From the NCBI GenBank assembly GCA_903970355.1, contig CAJCIF010000299.1:1-5488 (forward strand): a stretch of 5,488 nt of DNA, given 5' to 3'. A program made the translations under genes and the position numbers. The notes beneath the pieces are model-generated. The model was not told where the DNA came from, did no database searches, and worked only from the letters and a program-made list of their open reading frames with translations. Below, piece after piece: positions 1 through 5,101 of the stretch; within the stretch, counting starts at the first letter, position 1, and each line of letters opens with the position of its first letter. Source of the stretch: Actinomycetota bacterium. GTDB lineage: Bacteria > Cyanobacteriota > Vampirovibrionia > Obscuribacterales > Obscuribacteraceae.

Positions 1-1
1 C

Positions 2-517
2 ACGATTTATATAGGAAGCTTTTCGCAAGTATTGCCGGCTGGTTGGCAGATTGGGTTCATTGTAGTACCGCCTGCCATGCGCGTTCCGCTCATCAGATTG
101 AAGTCGATCTCAAATCGTTGCACTCCTTCAACACTGCAATGGCTGGTGATGCGCTTGTTTGAAAACGGCTTCCTGCAACAGCGCGTGCGCACCATGCAAA
201 GAACTTGCGAAACGAGACGCCAGGCTACTTTAAACGGTATTGGCGAATGGGAAGCTCAAAACATCATGTACACTCCGGTTAAAGCAGGTCTGTTCCAAAC
301 GATCTGGCTACCCTCCGGAATTGATGATCTAGATTTCAAAGCACGCTGTCAGGAACGTGGCGTGGAAGTGGCAGCGGTTTCGCCTTGCTATTTGCGTGGT
401 CCGGCTCGATCCGGTTTTGTTCTAAATTTCGGTTCGCTCAACGAATCGGCGATCTCGCTCGGGTTGCAACGTGTTGGCGCTGTTCTAGCAAGCCTAGAAA
501 CAGCAAATATAAAATAA
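2..517 (+). CDS. MocR-type GntR/aminotransferase-fold regulator, C-terminal part (5' partial)
   Basis: The gene runs in from the left edge; 171 residues are visible and the N-terminal DNA-binding domain is outside the window. What remains is the second half of an aminotransferase fold I domain. It starts with a strand and loop YIGSFSQ that matches the MocR signature Y-(I/L)-G-S/T-x-S-K, then a GF-IVVPP segment, and ends with an ARSGFVLNF strand where family members bind the substrate carboxylate. It aligns nearly without gaps to the same part of the next gene, so the two are tandem paralogues. Oddities: the PLP lysine of the SxSK motif is Gln (codon 26-28) and the usual Arg of the following LRLGY motif is also Gln (47-49). 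In the known family such proteins are PLP-dependent transcription regulators (GabR, PdxR, MocR); this copy should not form a Schiff base. A separate non-regulator aminotransferase cannot be excluded because the N-terminus is missing, but the paralogy favours MocR. Confidence 0.85.
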   Translation, partial: TIYIGSFSQVLPAGWQIGFIVVPPAMRVPLIRLKSISNRCTPSTLQWLVMRLFENGFLQQRVRTMQRTCETRRQATLNGIGEWEAQNIMYTPVKAGLFQTIWLPSGIDDLDFKARCQERGVEVAAVSPCYLRGPARSGFVLNFGSLNESAISLGLQRVGAVLASLETANIK

Positions 518-529
518 GGAACTATAGTC
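516..529 (+). promoter_or_regulatory. SD overlapping the upstream stop codon (translational coupling)
   Basis: AAGGA at 516-520 shares its first two bases with the TAA stop (515-517) of the upstream regulator and lies 9 nt before the ATG at 530. Only 12 nt separate the two genes and no terminator or obvious promoter fits there. Co-transcription and coupled translation of the two paralogues are likely. Confidence 0.6.
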
Positions 530-2071
530 ATGGCACACAAAGTCGTTCTCAATCTGAACGTTTTCTCCGGCACCCCATTGTATTTACAGGTTGCAAATGA
601 ACTGCGAGCTGCCATTCAAAACGGTATTCTCAAACGCGGTGAGCGGTTGCCATCTATCCGAGAACTTTCAAAACAGCTTCAAATTTCAGTCATCACAACA
701 AGAGAAGCAATTGAACGTTTGTGCGAAGAAGGACTGGTCGAATCCCGACAAGGTTCTGGAAACTTTGTTTCTTCTCAGGCTGTTGTCGAATATATTCAAC
801 CAACCGATGAAGAAAACTTCGAGCCCGTGCGATTCACGCAGTCAAGTTATGAATCTGCATATCACGAACTGGACAAAAATTTTCCATGGAGTCAGGAAGC
901 GCACGAAATAAATAAAGCCTTTAACGAGTCCGCCTTTCACCCCTGGTGGGACCTCGTTGTAGACTTTGAGTTTCGTGTCTATCAGCCCGTGCAACATCCG
1001 GTTGAAGGACTGCATTTCCAAAGAGCCCTCCAGGGATGGACAAAATTGACGGAGCTTGCCAGTGACGGCATGAATGATCCGCGTGGTTCCTATCCATTGC
1101 GCCACGAACTAGCACGTTGGCTTAACAAAACTCGCCAGCTCGGTTGCTCACCGGAAGATATATTCATCACATGCGGTGCCCAACAAGCAAGAGACCTCGT
1201 CGCTAAATTGTTGATCAATCCTGGCGATGAAGTGGTAGTTGAAGAGCCTGGCAGTATCACGGATATGTTGGCCTATTCAACCAAAGGTGCACGCCTTTTG
1301 CACGTTCCTCAAGAGCAAGATGGTCTGAGCCTTGAAGAACTGAGCCGTCATAAGAGTGCAGTAGCTGCACATATAATCAGTGCTACCAATTTTCCAACCG
1401 GCATTACGATGTCTGTTCCAAAGCGCAAAGCCCTGTTGGAATGGGCGGAGGCACATGATGTGGTAATCGTGGAAGATTCATACGGTGGCGGCTTCCACCA
1501 TAGTGCGCCGATTGCTCCTTCCTTGTATCAACTTTCTCAACAGCTAATAGACCAACCTTCGATCATCTATGTCGGTTCACTATCGCACTTTGTCAATCCG
1601 GCTCTGAGACTTGGATATGTAATTCTCCCGAAAAAATTTCATAGTTCCTGGACTCTCACAAAGTGGTTGGCAGATCGTCACACTTCTGCCTTCGCCCAAC
1701 AGGTCGCTTTGAAAATGTTGATTGACGGTCATTTTGAAGAAGATGCACTTCGCATTGCTCAATCGGCGCGATCTCGCAGAGCGGCTTTGCATTACGCCTT
1801 GCAAAAATGGCCTGCCGATCTTGCCACCTTTACACCGGTTGAAAGTGGCTTCCATCAGGCTGTTTGGTTTAAAGGACAGATTGATGACTTGCTCGTTTTT
1901 GAGCGTGCACTGGCCAGCCGTATTGGTGTCATTCCGCTATCGCCTTACTTCAAGAAATTTGAAGGCAGATCTGGTTTGTGTCTAAGTTTCATGCAAATGC
2001 GTGAAGACAAAATAGTAGAAGGCATGAACGAGCTGCTTGATGTTGTGAACAAAGTTCGCATCTGCGCTTGA
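530..2071 (+). CDS. MocR-type GntR/aminotransferase-fold transcription regulator lacking the PLP lysine
   Basis: The 513-residue length is usual for MocR proteins (about 450-520). Residues 16-82 form a GntR winged helix-turn-helix with the hallmarks PLYLQV, RLPSIREL and RQGSGNFV. A linker of roughly 100 residues follows, then an aminotransferase fold I domain from about 190 to 505, with GSYPLRHELARWL, ITCGAQQARDL, NPGDEVVVEEPG, FPTGITMS and VIVEDSYGGGF. Family members bind DNA as dimers and sense PLP or a PLP adduct, often regulating a neighbouring gene. Cofactor-pocket residues that can be seen are Asp316 and Tyr318 (DSY), Arg360 (ALRLGY) and Arg480 (GRSG). The Schiff-base lysine, however, is His353 (SLSH instead of SxSK), and the aromatic residue of the usual PGY motif is Ser (EEPGS). 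Covalent PLP binding is therefore not expected; PMP, free PLP or another ligand is possible. The start is the ATG with the AAGGA that overlaps the upstream stop. The gene it regulates is not evident. Confidence 0.93.
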   Translation: MAHKVVLNLNVFSGTPLYLQVANELRAAIQNGILKRGERLPSIRELSKQLQISVITTREAIERLCEEGLVESRQGSGNFVSSQAVVEYIQPTDEENFEPVRFTQSSYESAYHELDKNFPWSQEAHEINKAFNESAFHPWWDLVVDFEFRVYQPVQHPVEGLHFQRALQGWTKLTELASDGMNDPRGSYPLRHELARWLNKTRQLGCSPEDIFITCGAQQARDLVAKLLINPGDEVVVEEPGSITDMLAYSTKGARLLHVPQEQDGLSLEELSRHKSAVAAHIISATNFPTGITMSVPKRKALLEWAEAHDVVIVEDSYGGGFHHSAPIAPSLYQLSQQLIDQPSIIYVGSLSHFVNPALRLGYVILPKKFHSSWTLTKWLADRHTSAFAQQVALKMLIDGHFEEDALRIAQSARSRRAALHYALQKWPADLATFTPVESGFHQAVWFKGQIDDLLVFERALASRIGVIPLSPYFKKFEGRSGLCLSFMQMREDKIVEGMNELLDVVNKVRICA

Positions 2072-2117
2072 TAGGCAGTGTGCAATCAAACCTTTAAGAA
2101 CTGTAGTTTTTTGATTT

Positions 2118-2267
2118 CTACAGATCAGGCAAGTCGTAATCGATCAACCTTACGTTTCTTCTAGCTTCGCCGCGCCAAATTGCATAGCCCTTGATTTCTC
2201 GGGCAATTGCTGTCCTGGCGAGGCTTTTCGCTGTCTATTCAATTACGTCGCGCATTCTGTTAGACAT
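2118..2267 (-). pseudogene. Small minus-strand gene interrupted by in-frame TAG at codon 11
   Basis: On the minus strand, AAAGGA (2280-2275) sits 7 nt before ATG (2267-2265), a near-ideal start. The frame reads MSNRMRDVIE, then TAG (2237-2235), and continues in the same frame as TAKSLARTAIAREIKGYAIW and RGEARRNVRLIDYDLPDL to a TAG at 2120-2118. In total there are 49 codons before the final stop. The part after the internal stop has an amphipathic, protein-like composition and no ATG, GTG or TTG near its start, so an internal restart is unlikely. A single CAG-to-TAG change would explain the interruption (Gln11). It lies convergent to the regulator gene and divergent from the membrane-protein gene. 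I do not recognise a family. Alternatives are a translated 10-residue peptide, stop readthrough, or a chance open frame. The combination of strong SD and long open continuation argues for a recently broken or recoded small gene. Confidence 0.5.
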
Positions 2268-2345
2268 GAAGATATCCTTTTCTCTTTTTTCTGCAAGAAC
2301 AATCCACTAAAAACAACCACGCTTTAATTCCCCCATTCATACCCT

Positions 2346-2403
2346 CGGTGCTCGCCTGAGTGCACGAATTCGTCAGTCGAATTTGTACATTCAACGAGCA
2401 CTG
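2346..2403 (+). repeat. Long imperfect inverted repeat / stem-loop
   Basis: The arms pair over nearly their whole length: 2346-2354 with 2395-2403 (one G-U), 2357-2362 with 2388-2393 (one G-U), and 2364-2372 with 2378-2386 (one G-U). The closing loop is TCAGT (2373-2377). Only a C/A mismatch (2363/2387) and a small CC/A internal loop (2355-2356/2394) interrupt it, giving about 24 pairs in 58 nt. The apical half contains the palindrome CGAATTCG. No run of T follows on either strand, so it is not a canonical terminator. It could be an RNA hairpin in the leader of the downstream gene, an operator or double-stranded RNA-processing site, or a remnant of a small mobile repeat. The direction is chosen from the downstream gene and is inference. 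Confidence 0.7.
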
Positions 2404-2413
2404 TTTACATACA

Positions 2414-2479
2414 CTTCTTTCGAAAGGAGGATCCGTCAATGACATGACAAACAATGTGTCCTGCATCGACACTGTTTAA
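2414..2479 (+). promoter_or_regulatory. Strong SD in a small hairpin, followed by minimal ORFs
   Basis: AAAGGAGG (2423-2430) is one of the strongest SD sequences in the window, 8 nt before ATG 2439. That ORF is only ATG ACA TGA (Met-Thr-stop). A second ATG at 2444 overlaps it and encodes the 11-residue peptide MTNNVSCIDTV, ending at TAA 2477-2479. The SD can pair with the bases before it (2414-2419 with 2424-2429, loop TCGA), which would hide it. A perfect SD in front of a two-codon ORF, within a structured leader, resembles a translated leader that sets ribosome position for the downstream gene. Chance similarity is the main alternative. Confidence 0.4.
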
Positions 2480-2482
2480 CTC

Positions 2483-2506
2483 GTGCTGCCACTAGGTGAC
2501 CAGCAC
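2483..2506 (+). repeat. Inverted repeat in the leader
   Basis: GTGCTG (2483-2488) pairs with CAGCAC (2501-2506), and inside it CAC (2490-2492) pairs with GTG (2496-2498) around a TAG loop, with a C / AC internal loop. It begins four bases after the stop of the 11-codon leader ORF, so a ribosome finishing that ORF would cover its left arm. Confidence 0.4.
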
Positions 2507-2520
2507 TCTCTTCGTCAATC

Positions 2521-2557
2521 GGTGGTGAGCGTTAGGAGGAGCTTACCGCTCACCGCC
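2521..2557 (+). promoter_or_regulatory. GC-rich 11-bp hairpin with an AGGAGG loop
   Basis: GGTGGTGAGCG (2521-2531) pairs with CGCTCACCGCC (2547-2557) over 11 pairs, one of them G-U. The 15-nt loop holds AGGAGGA (2534-2540), an SD-like sequence with two GGA motifs but no start codon at a usable distance. A C-rich tract, not T-rich, follows, so it is not a terminator. Loop-exposed GGA motifs are the known binding signature of CsrA/RsmA; whether this organism has such a protein is unknown. Confidence 0.55.
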
Positions 2558-2566
2558 CCTGTCCCC

Positions 2567-2585
2567 GTCCGTCTGGAAAACGGAT
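2567..2585 (+). promoter_or_regulatory. Small hairpin with GGA in its loop, just before the SD
   Basis: TCCGT (2568-2572) pairs with ACGGA (2580-2584), with a G-U pair outside it; the loop CTGGAAA contains GGA. It ends 4 nt before the SD GGAGGA (2589-2594) of the membrane-protein gene, so its folding or protein binding could affect translation initiation. Confidence 0.4.
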
Positions 2586-2597
2586 CATGGAGGAAAC

Positions 2598-2993
2598 ATG
2601 CTACAAGGAATTGCACAAGAATTCGTCAAGCTCGCGATACTGTTCGCGACACTCGCTGTACTGGTACCGCTTTTCACGGGTTATACCGTCAAACCGGTTT
2701 CCAAACACAAAATGACCTGGTTAGGCGCAGGATTGCTCTGTGTCTTTCCGCTCTTCGTTCTCTGGCTTTTGCCACTCATCTCAATCACGGCAATCGGCGC
2801 AAGCAATACAGGCGAATCGTTCCTGCAACGAGTCATCTTGTACCTCGCTGGAGCAGCCGTTCTTTCTCGCCGACAGACCTGCCTGAAACTGAACGGTGTA
2901 CCAGCCTTGTTCACAGTTTCGCTCATCATGGGTGCAATGGATTACTTCGTAAGCACGCGCTTGCAACTTCCGCCATTGCCGTTTCTGCACTAA
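2598..2993 (+). CDS. Small four-helix integral membrane protein, family not recognised
   Basis: 131 residues. The ATG follows GGAGGA (2589-2594) by a short 3-4 nt gap, and an in-frame TGA at 2526 rules out a much longer form. Hydrophobic segments lie at about residues 9-29, 40-66, 78-90 (short) and 101-118. Positive charges cluster in the loop between helices 1 and 2 (VKPVSKHK) and the loop between 3 and 4 (RRQTCLK). By the positive-inside rule these loops face the cytoplasm and both termini face outward. There is no cleavable signal peptide, catalytic motif or recognisable family signature. It is preceded by the structured leader and followed 81 nt later by a soluble protein gene on the same strand, separated by a long inverted repeat but no clear terminator, so the two may form an operon. 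An overlapping frame (2483-3013) is longer but has the composition of a shadow. Function is unknown. Confidence 0.7.
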   Translation: MLQGIAQEFVKLAILFATLAVLVPLFTGYTVKPVSKHKMTWLGAGLLCVFPLFVLWLLPLISITAIGASNTGESFLQRVILYLAGAAVLSRRQTCLKLNGVPALFTVSLIMGAMDYFVSTRLQLPPLPFLH

Positions 2994-2997
2994 CGAT

Positions 2998-3049
2998 TTC
3001 GAGCACCGAGTAATCGCGTACAACAAATACGGGCTACTCGGTGCTTGAG
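2998..3049. repeat. 14-bp inverted repeat between the two plus-strand genes
   Basis: Bases 2999-3012 pair with 3035-3048 (core AGCACCGAGTA with TACTCGGTGCT, one G-U), enclosing a 22-nt spacer. It begins a few bases after the stop of the membrane-protein gene and ends 26 nt before the ATG of the next gene. No T-run follows, so an intrinsic terminator is unlikely. It may be an operator, an mRNA-stabilising or processing hairpin that sets different expression of the two genes, or an inefficient terminator. Confidence 0.65.
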
Positions 3050-3074
3050 CAAATCTTTCGCACAAGGAAAAAAA

Positions 3075-3692
3075 ATGTCCAAGTCAGAGTCAACTACATC
3101 GACACCCAAAATCGTCGTGTTCCATCTCATTATGGGACTTTCCAACCAGTTCGGATCTATCAAGTTTCCATGCAGCCTCCGCCAAAGCCAGCTGACCGAC
3201 CCAACGATTCGTTCTGCTATCGTCAACGTCTACCTGCGCCAAGCACTGCTGGAAGTGCTCGAACACACCGGCAAAATCATCTCCGCGCCTACCTACTCAC
3301 AGGCTGCCGCCATTCTCGACGAAACACGGTCCCTCAGTTCATATGGTGGGCTTGTTCCGATCGCCGATGCACTGCCTGGGCAGAATTCTGGAGAACTTCC
3401 GCAGAACCTCCCGCCCGATCTCATGTCCCTTGTGGACCAGGTTTACTTGGAGTATCGGAAGGAAGGTCCGGAGATCGCCATCAACCCTACCGATAAGGAA
3501 CAACTCGTGATTGCGGCTGGTGCCTTGCAATTTCTGCAGGTTGCTAGCGCTAAGGTGTTCGGGCTCGCCATTAACATCGCAAGAGCGGACACGGTGGATA
3601 AGTCGCTTGAGTTGGCACACACCTATGGTGTCGAAAACCCGACTCTTGATCGTGCCTTCGAATGGGCGCGTGATCTCCCAGCTGCCTCGTAA
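3075..3692 (+). CDS. Soluble protein of unknown function
   Basis: 205 residues from ATG 3075, chosen because AAGGA (3064-3068) lies 6 nt upstream. An in-frame TTG at 3045 would add ten residues but lies inside the right arm of an inverted repeat and has no SD. The protein begins with a polar Ser/Thr-rich tail (residues 1-12). A mixed segment IVVFHLIMGLSNQFGSIKFP follows, then mostly helix-forming sequence, with a Pro/Gly-rich linker near residues 92-107 (ADALPGQNSGELPQNLPP). The second half (about 110-200) is Ala/Leu-rich and helical. There is no signal peptide or transmembrane helix and no motif I can assign. It follows the membrane-protein gene and ends 28 nt before a strong intrinsic terminator, so it is the last gene of its unit. 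A role with the upstream membrane protein is plausible but only from position. Confidence 0.8.
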   Translation: MSKSESTTSTPKIVVFHLIMGLSNQFGSIKFPCSLRQSQLTDPTIRSAIVNVYLRQALLEVLEHTGKIISAPTYSQAAAILDETRSLSSYGGLVPIADALPGQNSGELPQNLPPDLMSLVDQVYLEYRKEGPEIAINPTDKEQLVIAAGALQFLQVASAKVFGLAINIARADTVDKSLELAHTYGVENPTLDRAFEWARDLPAAS

Positions 3693-3696
3693 CGAT

Positions 3697-3712
3697 GTCC
3701 TTCTCTAAGGAC
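3697..3712 (+). repeat. Short perfect hairpin after the stop codon
   Basis: GTCCTT (3697-3702) pairs with AAGGAC (3707-3712) around a CTCT loop, four bases after the TAA. It precedes the main terminator and may help protect the 3' end of the transcript or simply be incidental. Confidence 0.35.
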
Positions 3713-3719
3713 TAAGGCG

Positions 3720-3764
3720 ACAAAAGCAAGAGCCAAGTTTGCACTGACTCTTGCTTTTGTTTTC
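3720..3764 (+). terminator. Intrinsic terminator of the plus-strand unit
   Basis: ACAAAAGCAAGAG (3720-3732) pairs perfectly with CTCTTGCTTTTGT (3748-3760), 13 bp with a 15-nt loop, and the right arm runs into TTTTGTTTTCC. It begins 28 nt after the stop of the unknown soluble protein gene. The A-rich left arm means it could also act on the other strand. Confidence 0.85.
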
Positions 3765-3824
3765 CTGATTCCTACAATCTAATTTTTGTAATCAATAGTA
3801 CTATACTTTTTAGTATTTCGTTGG

Positions 3825-3868
3825 AAAAAATGGTGAGAGGGGTTCGGCAATTGCCGCCGAACCCCTTT
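3825..3868 (-). terminator. Intrinsic terminator of the kinase-like gene
   Basis: GGGGTTCGGC (3839-3848) pairs with GCCGAACCCC (3856-3865), a perfect 10-bp GC-rich stem extended by a few outer pairs, with a 7-nt loop. Read on the minus strand it starts about 6 nt after the TGA stop and is followed by six T (3830-3825). It faces the terminator of the convergent plus-strand unit, so the two transcripts are separated at about 3765-3825. Confidence 0.85.
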
Positions 3869-3871
3869 GAG

Positions 3872-5095
3872 TCAAACCAACTTGCCGTGCAGGAGATGCA
3901 CGAGTTGGAATGCCACCATTACCACCTTAGCCTCACGCCATTTTTCGAGTTCCGGATAGGGAGTGAGCTTCTGCTCCAGACCCCAGGCGATGAGCCGATA
4001 ACAGACGAGCAACATGTAGTTGTAGAGGAGGCTCTCACTATTAATGGCTTCGCCGTAGACATCCAGGAACCCCTGACTGAGCCGCTTCTTATAAGCACAG
4101 AAGAACAACTCAAACTGCTCAGCCTTGAAAGGACACTCCCCCTTTATGTCCTCCCAATCGACGCACAGCATCACTGCCGCACGAGCGAGGTCGTAAATGG
4201 GTAGGCCGCTATGACATTCGCTCCATCCGCCGATTGCACCAAGGTTGCTGCCCGAGTAGTAATCGTAAAGAAAGCTGGAGCGATTGACGTCGCCATGCAC
4301 CACCATTAGCGGAAGGTCTAACCTTCGCTCTTCTTGCGTTATGGATGCTACCGCCCTTTTGAGGAGCTTATCCAATTCCTGCGGTGTCACCGGATTCTGT
4401 GGATGTCTCCCCCATAACATGCCGGCCAATTTCAGTTCATCGTCGATATATCTTGGTTTGACGACGAGGCATGGTTTGAACGGCGTTGGTTTTACATCGT
4501 CGCCGTTCCAATGGGCGAACATGTCGTGTACTAATTGCAGAGCTGGTTGGTCGCCGAACGGACGGGGAGCATAAATCGCCAACGATCTGAGAAACTTCCC
4601 AAAGTATTCGGGAAGATTACTCACCACCGGCGGTATCGGGAGGAAGCGTTCGAATTGATCGGTTCGAGCGATTTCGAGTCCAGCCATGTGTCCATCAGCA
4701 AGAGCCTCCGCCGCTTGATTGAGCTGCACGTCTGAGAGCTGGTTAGCCCAGGGCGTGGGAACGTTCAACCCCAATTGAACGAATGGCATGATGCCCCAGA
4801 ATACGCCGTCGAGGTAGGAAAGTTTCTCGCCCTTATCGTTGGGCAAAAGCGGACGTCCGTAAGGTGAGCCCAGGTTCTCCATTGTGGATGGAATCAAGTT
4901 GCTGAGCAGAATTTCGTCACGAGCTCGTCCACAAAATTGTCGCGCGTACCACATTTTGCGGCTCTTCGTAACAATTACAAATCCTCCTTGCTGTTCGCGT
5001 GAATGAATGCCGGCGATATCACCAAGTACGTCGGTGTAGCCGAACAAGAAAACCCCCAGGGTGTCTTCGGAAAGTTGCGCTTGTGTCGTCGCCAT
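3872..5095 (-). CDS. APH-fold (phosphotransferase family) kinase-like protein, probably catalytically impaired
   Basis: 407 residues, longer than typical APH enzymes (about 260-340). AGGGAG lies about 6 nt before the ATG. Residues 37-110 look like the N-lobe of CotS/homoserine-kinase-type phosphotransferases: GGFVIVTKSRKMWYARQF, a stretch leading to the DGVFWGIMPFVQLG hinge. The C-lobe has the catalytic loop MVVHGDVNRSSFLYD (His267-Gly268-Asp269) and GGWSECHSGLPIYDLARAA (Asp302), the counterpart of the usual IDWE...GDPxxDLA. In the family (numbering of APH(3')-IIIa: Asp190 base, Asn195 and Asp208 metal ligands) Asp269 matches the base. The Asn position is Ser274 and the Asp before Trp is Gly290, so both metal ligands are missing. 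The N-lobe position that often holds Lys is Arg52. A pseudokinase or a divergent small-molecule kinase fits better than an aminoglycoside-resistance enzyme. The gene stands alone with its own terminator, convergent to the unknown soluble protein gene. Confidence 0.8.
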   Translation of the reverse strand: MATTQAQLSEDTLGVFLFGYTDVLGDIAGIHSREQQGGFVIVTKSRKMWYARQFCGRARDEILLSNLIPSTMENLGSPYGRPLLPNDKGEKLSYLDGVFWGIMPFVQLGLNVPTPWANQLSDVQLNQAAEALADGHMAGLEIARTDQFERFLPIPPVVSNLPEYFGKFLRSLAIYAPRPFGDQPALQLVHDMFAHWNGDDVKPTPFKPCLVVKPRYIDDELKLAGMLWGRHPQNPVTPQELDKLLKRAVASITQEERRLDLPLMVVHGDVNRSSFLYDYYSGSNLGAIGGWSECHSGLPIYDLARAAVMLCVDWEDIKGECPFKAEQFELFFCAYKKRLSQGFLDVYGEAINSESLLYNYMLLVCYRLIAWGLEQKLTPYPELEKWREAKVVMVAFQLVHLLHGKLV

Positions 5096-5101
5096 AGTCT
5101 T

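Larger units (their letters stand above)
2072..2597. other. 526-nt stretch without an intact gene: broken small ORF and structured leader
   Basis: No intact protein-coding gene is supported here. The left part (2118-2267) holds the TAG-interrupted minus-strand frame. Roughly 2280-2345 is A/T-rich spacer that must contain the promoters of the divergent units, but I find no convincing -35/-10 pair. The right part (2346-2597) is a succession of inverted repeats and GGA motifs before the membrane-protein gene, annotated separately. An overlapping open frame at 2483-3013 is rich in Arg, Ser, His and Cys and reads as a shadow of the real gene. Confidence 0.7.

Noticed and set aside
2084..2123. Possible terminator after the second MocR gene
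   Set aside because: CTGTAG/CTACAG (2101-2123) and AATCAAA/TTTGATT (2084-2116) are weak, mutually exclusive stems, and the T-run lies in the loop rather than after the stem. It is not a convincing intrinsic terminator on either strand.
2483..3013. A 176-codon plus-strand open frame overlapping the membrane-protein gene
   Set aside because: Its product is rich in Arg, Ser, His and Cys with no fold-like pattern, it has no SD, and the overlapping frame at 2598 has an SD and clear membrane segments. It reads as a shadow frame.
2344..3045. CTCGGTGCTC copies at 2344 and 3001-3045 as ends of a mobile element around the membrane-protein gene
   Set aside because: The shared match is only about 10 bases, expected by chance in a window this size, and there is no transposase or target-site duplication.
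3041..3496. A 151-codon plus-strand open frame overlapping the soluble protein gene
   Set aside because: It starts inside an inverted repeat without an SD, is Arg/Pro/Ser-rich, and lies wholly inside the better supported 3075-3692 gene.
3795..3830. A/T-rich palindromes (ATAGTACTAT, ATACT-TTTT-AGTAT) and a possible minus-strand promoter (TTTCCA, 16 nt, TATAGT)
   Set aside because: They lie between two convergent terminators where A/T-rich sequence is expected. The only product would be antisense to the soluble protein gene and must read through its terminator region. Weak match, no supporting gene.
3872..5095. Aminoglycoside-resistance enzyme
   Set aside because: The fold matches the wider APH/CotS/homoserine kinase superfamily, but the length, missing metal ligands and lack of resistance-gene context do not support a resistance call.
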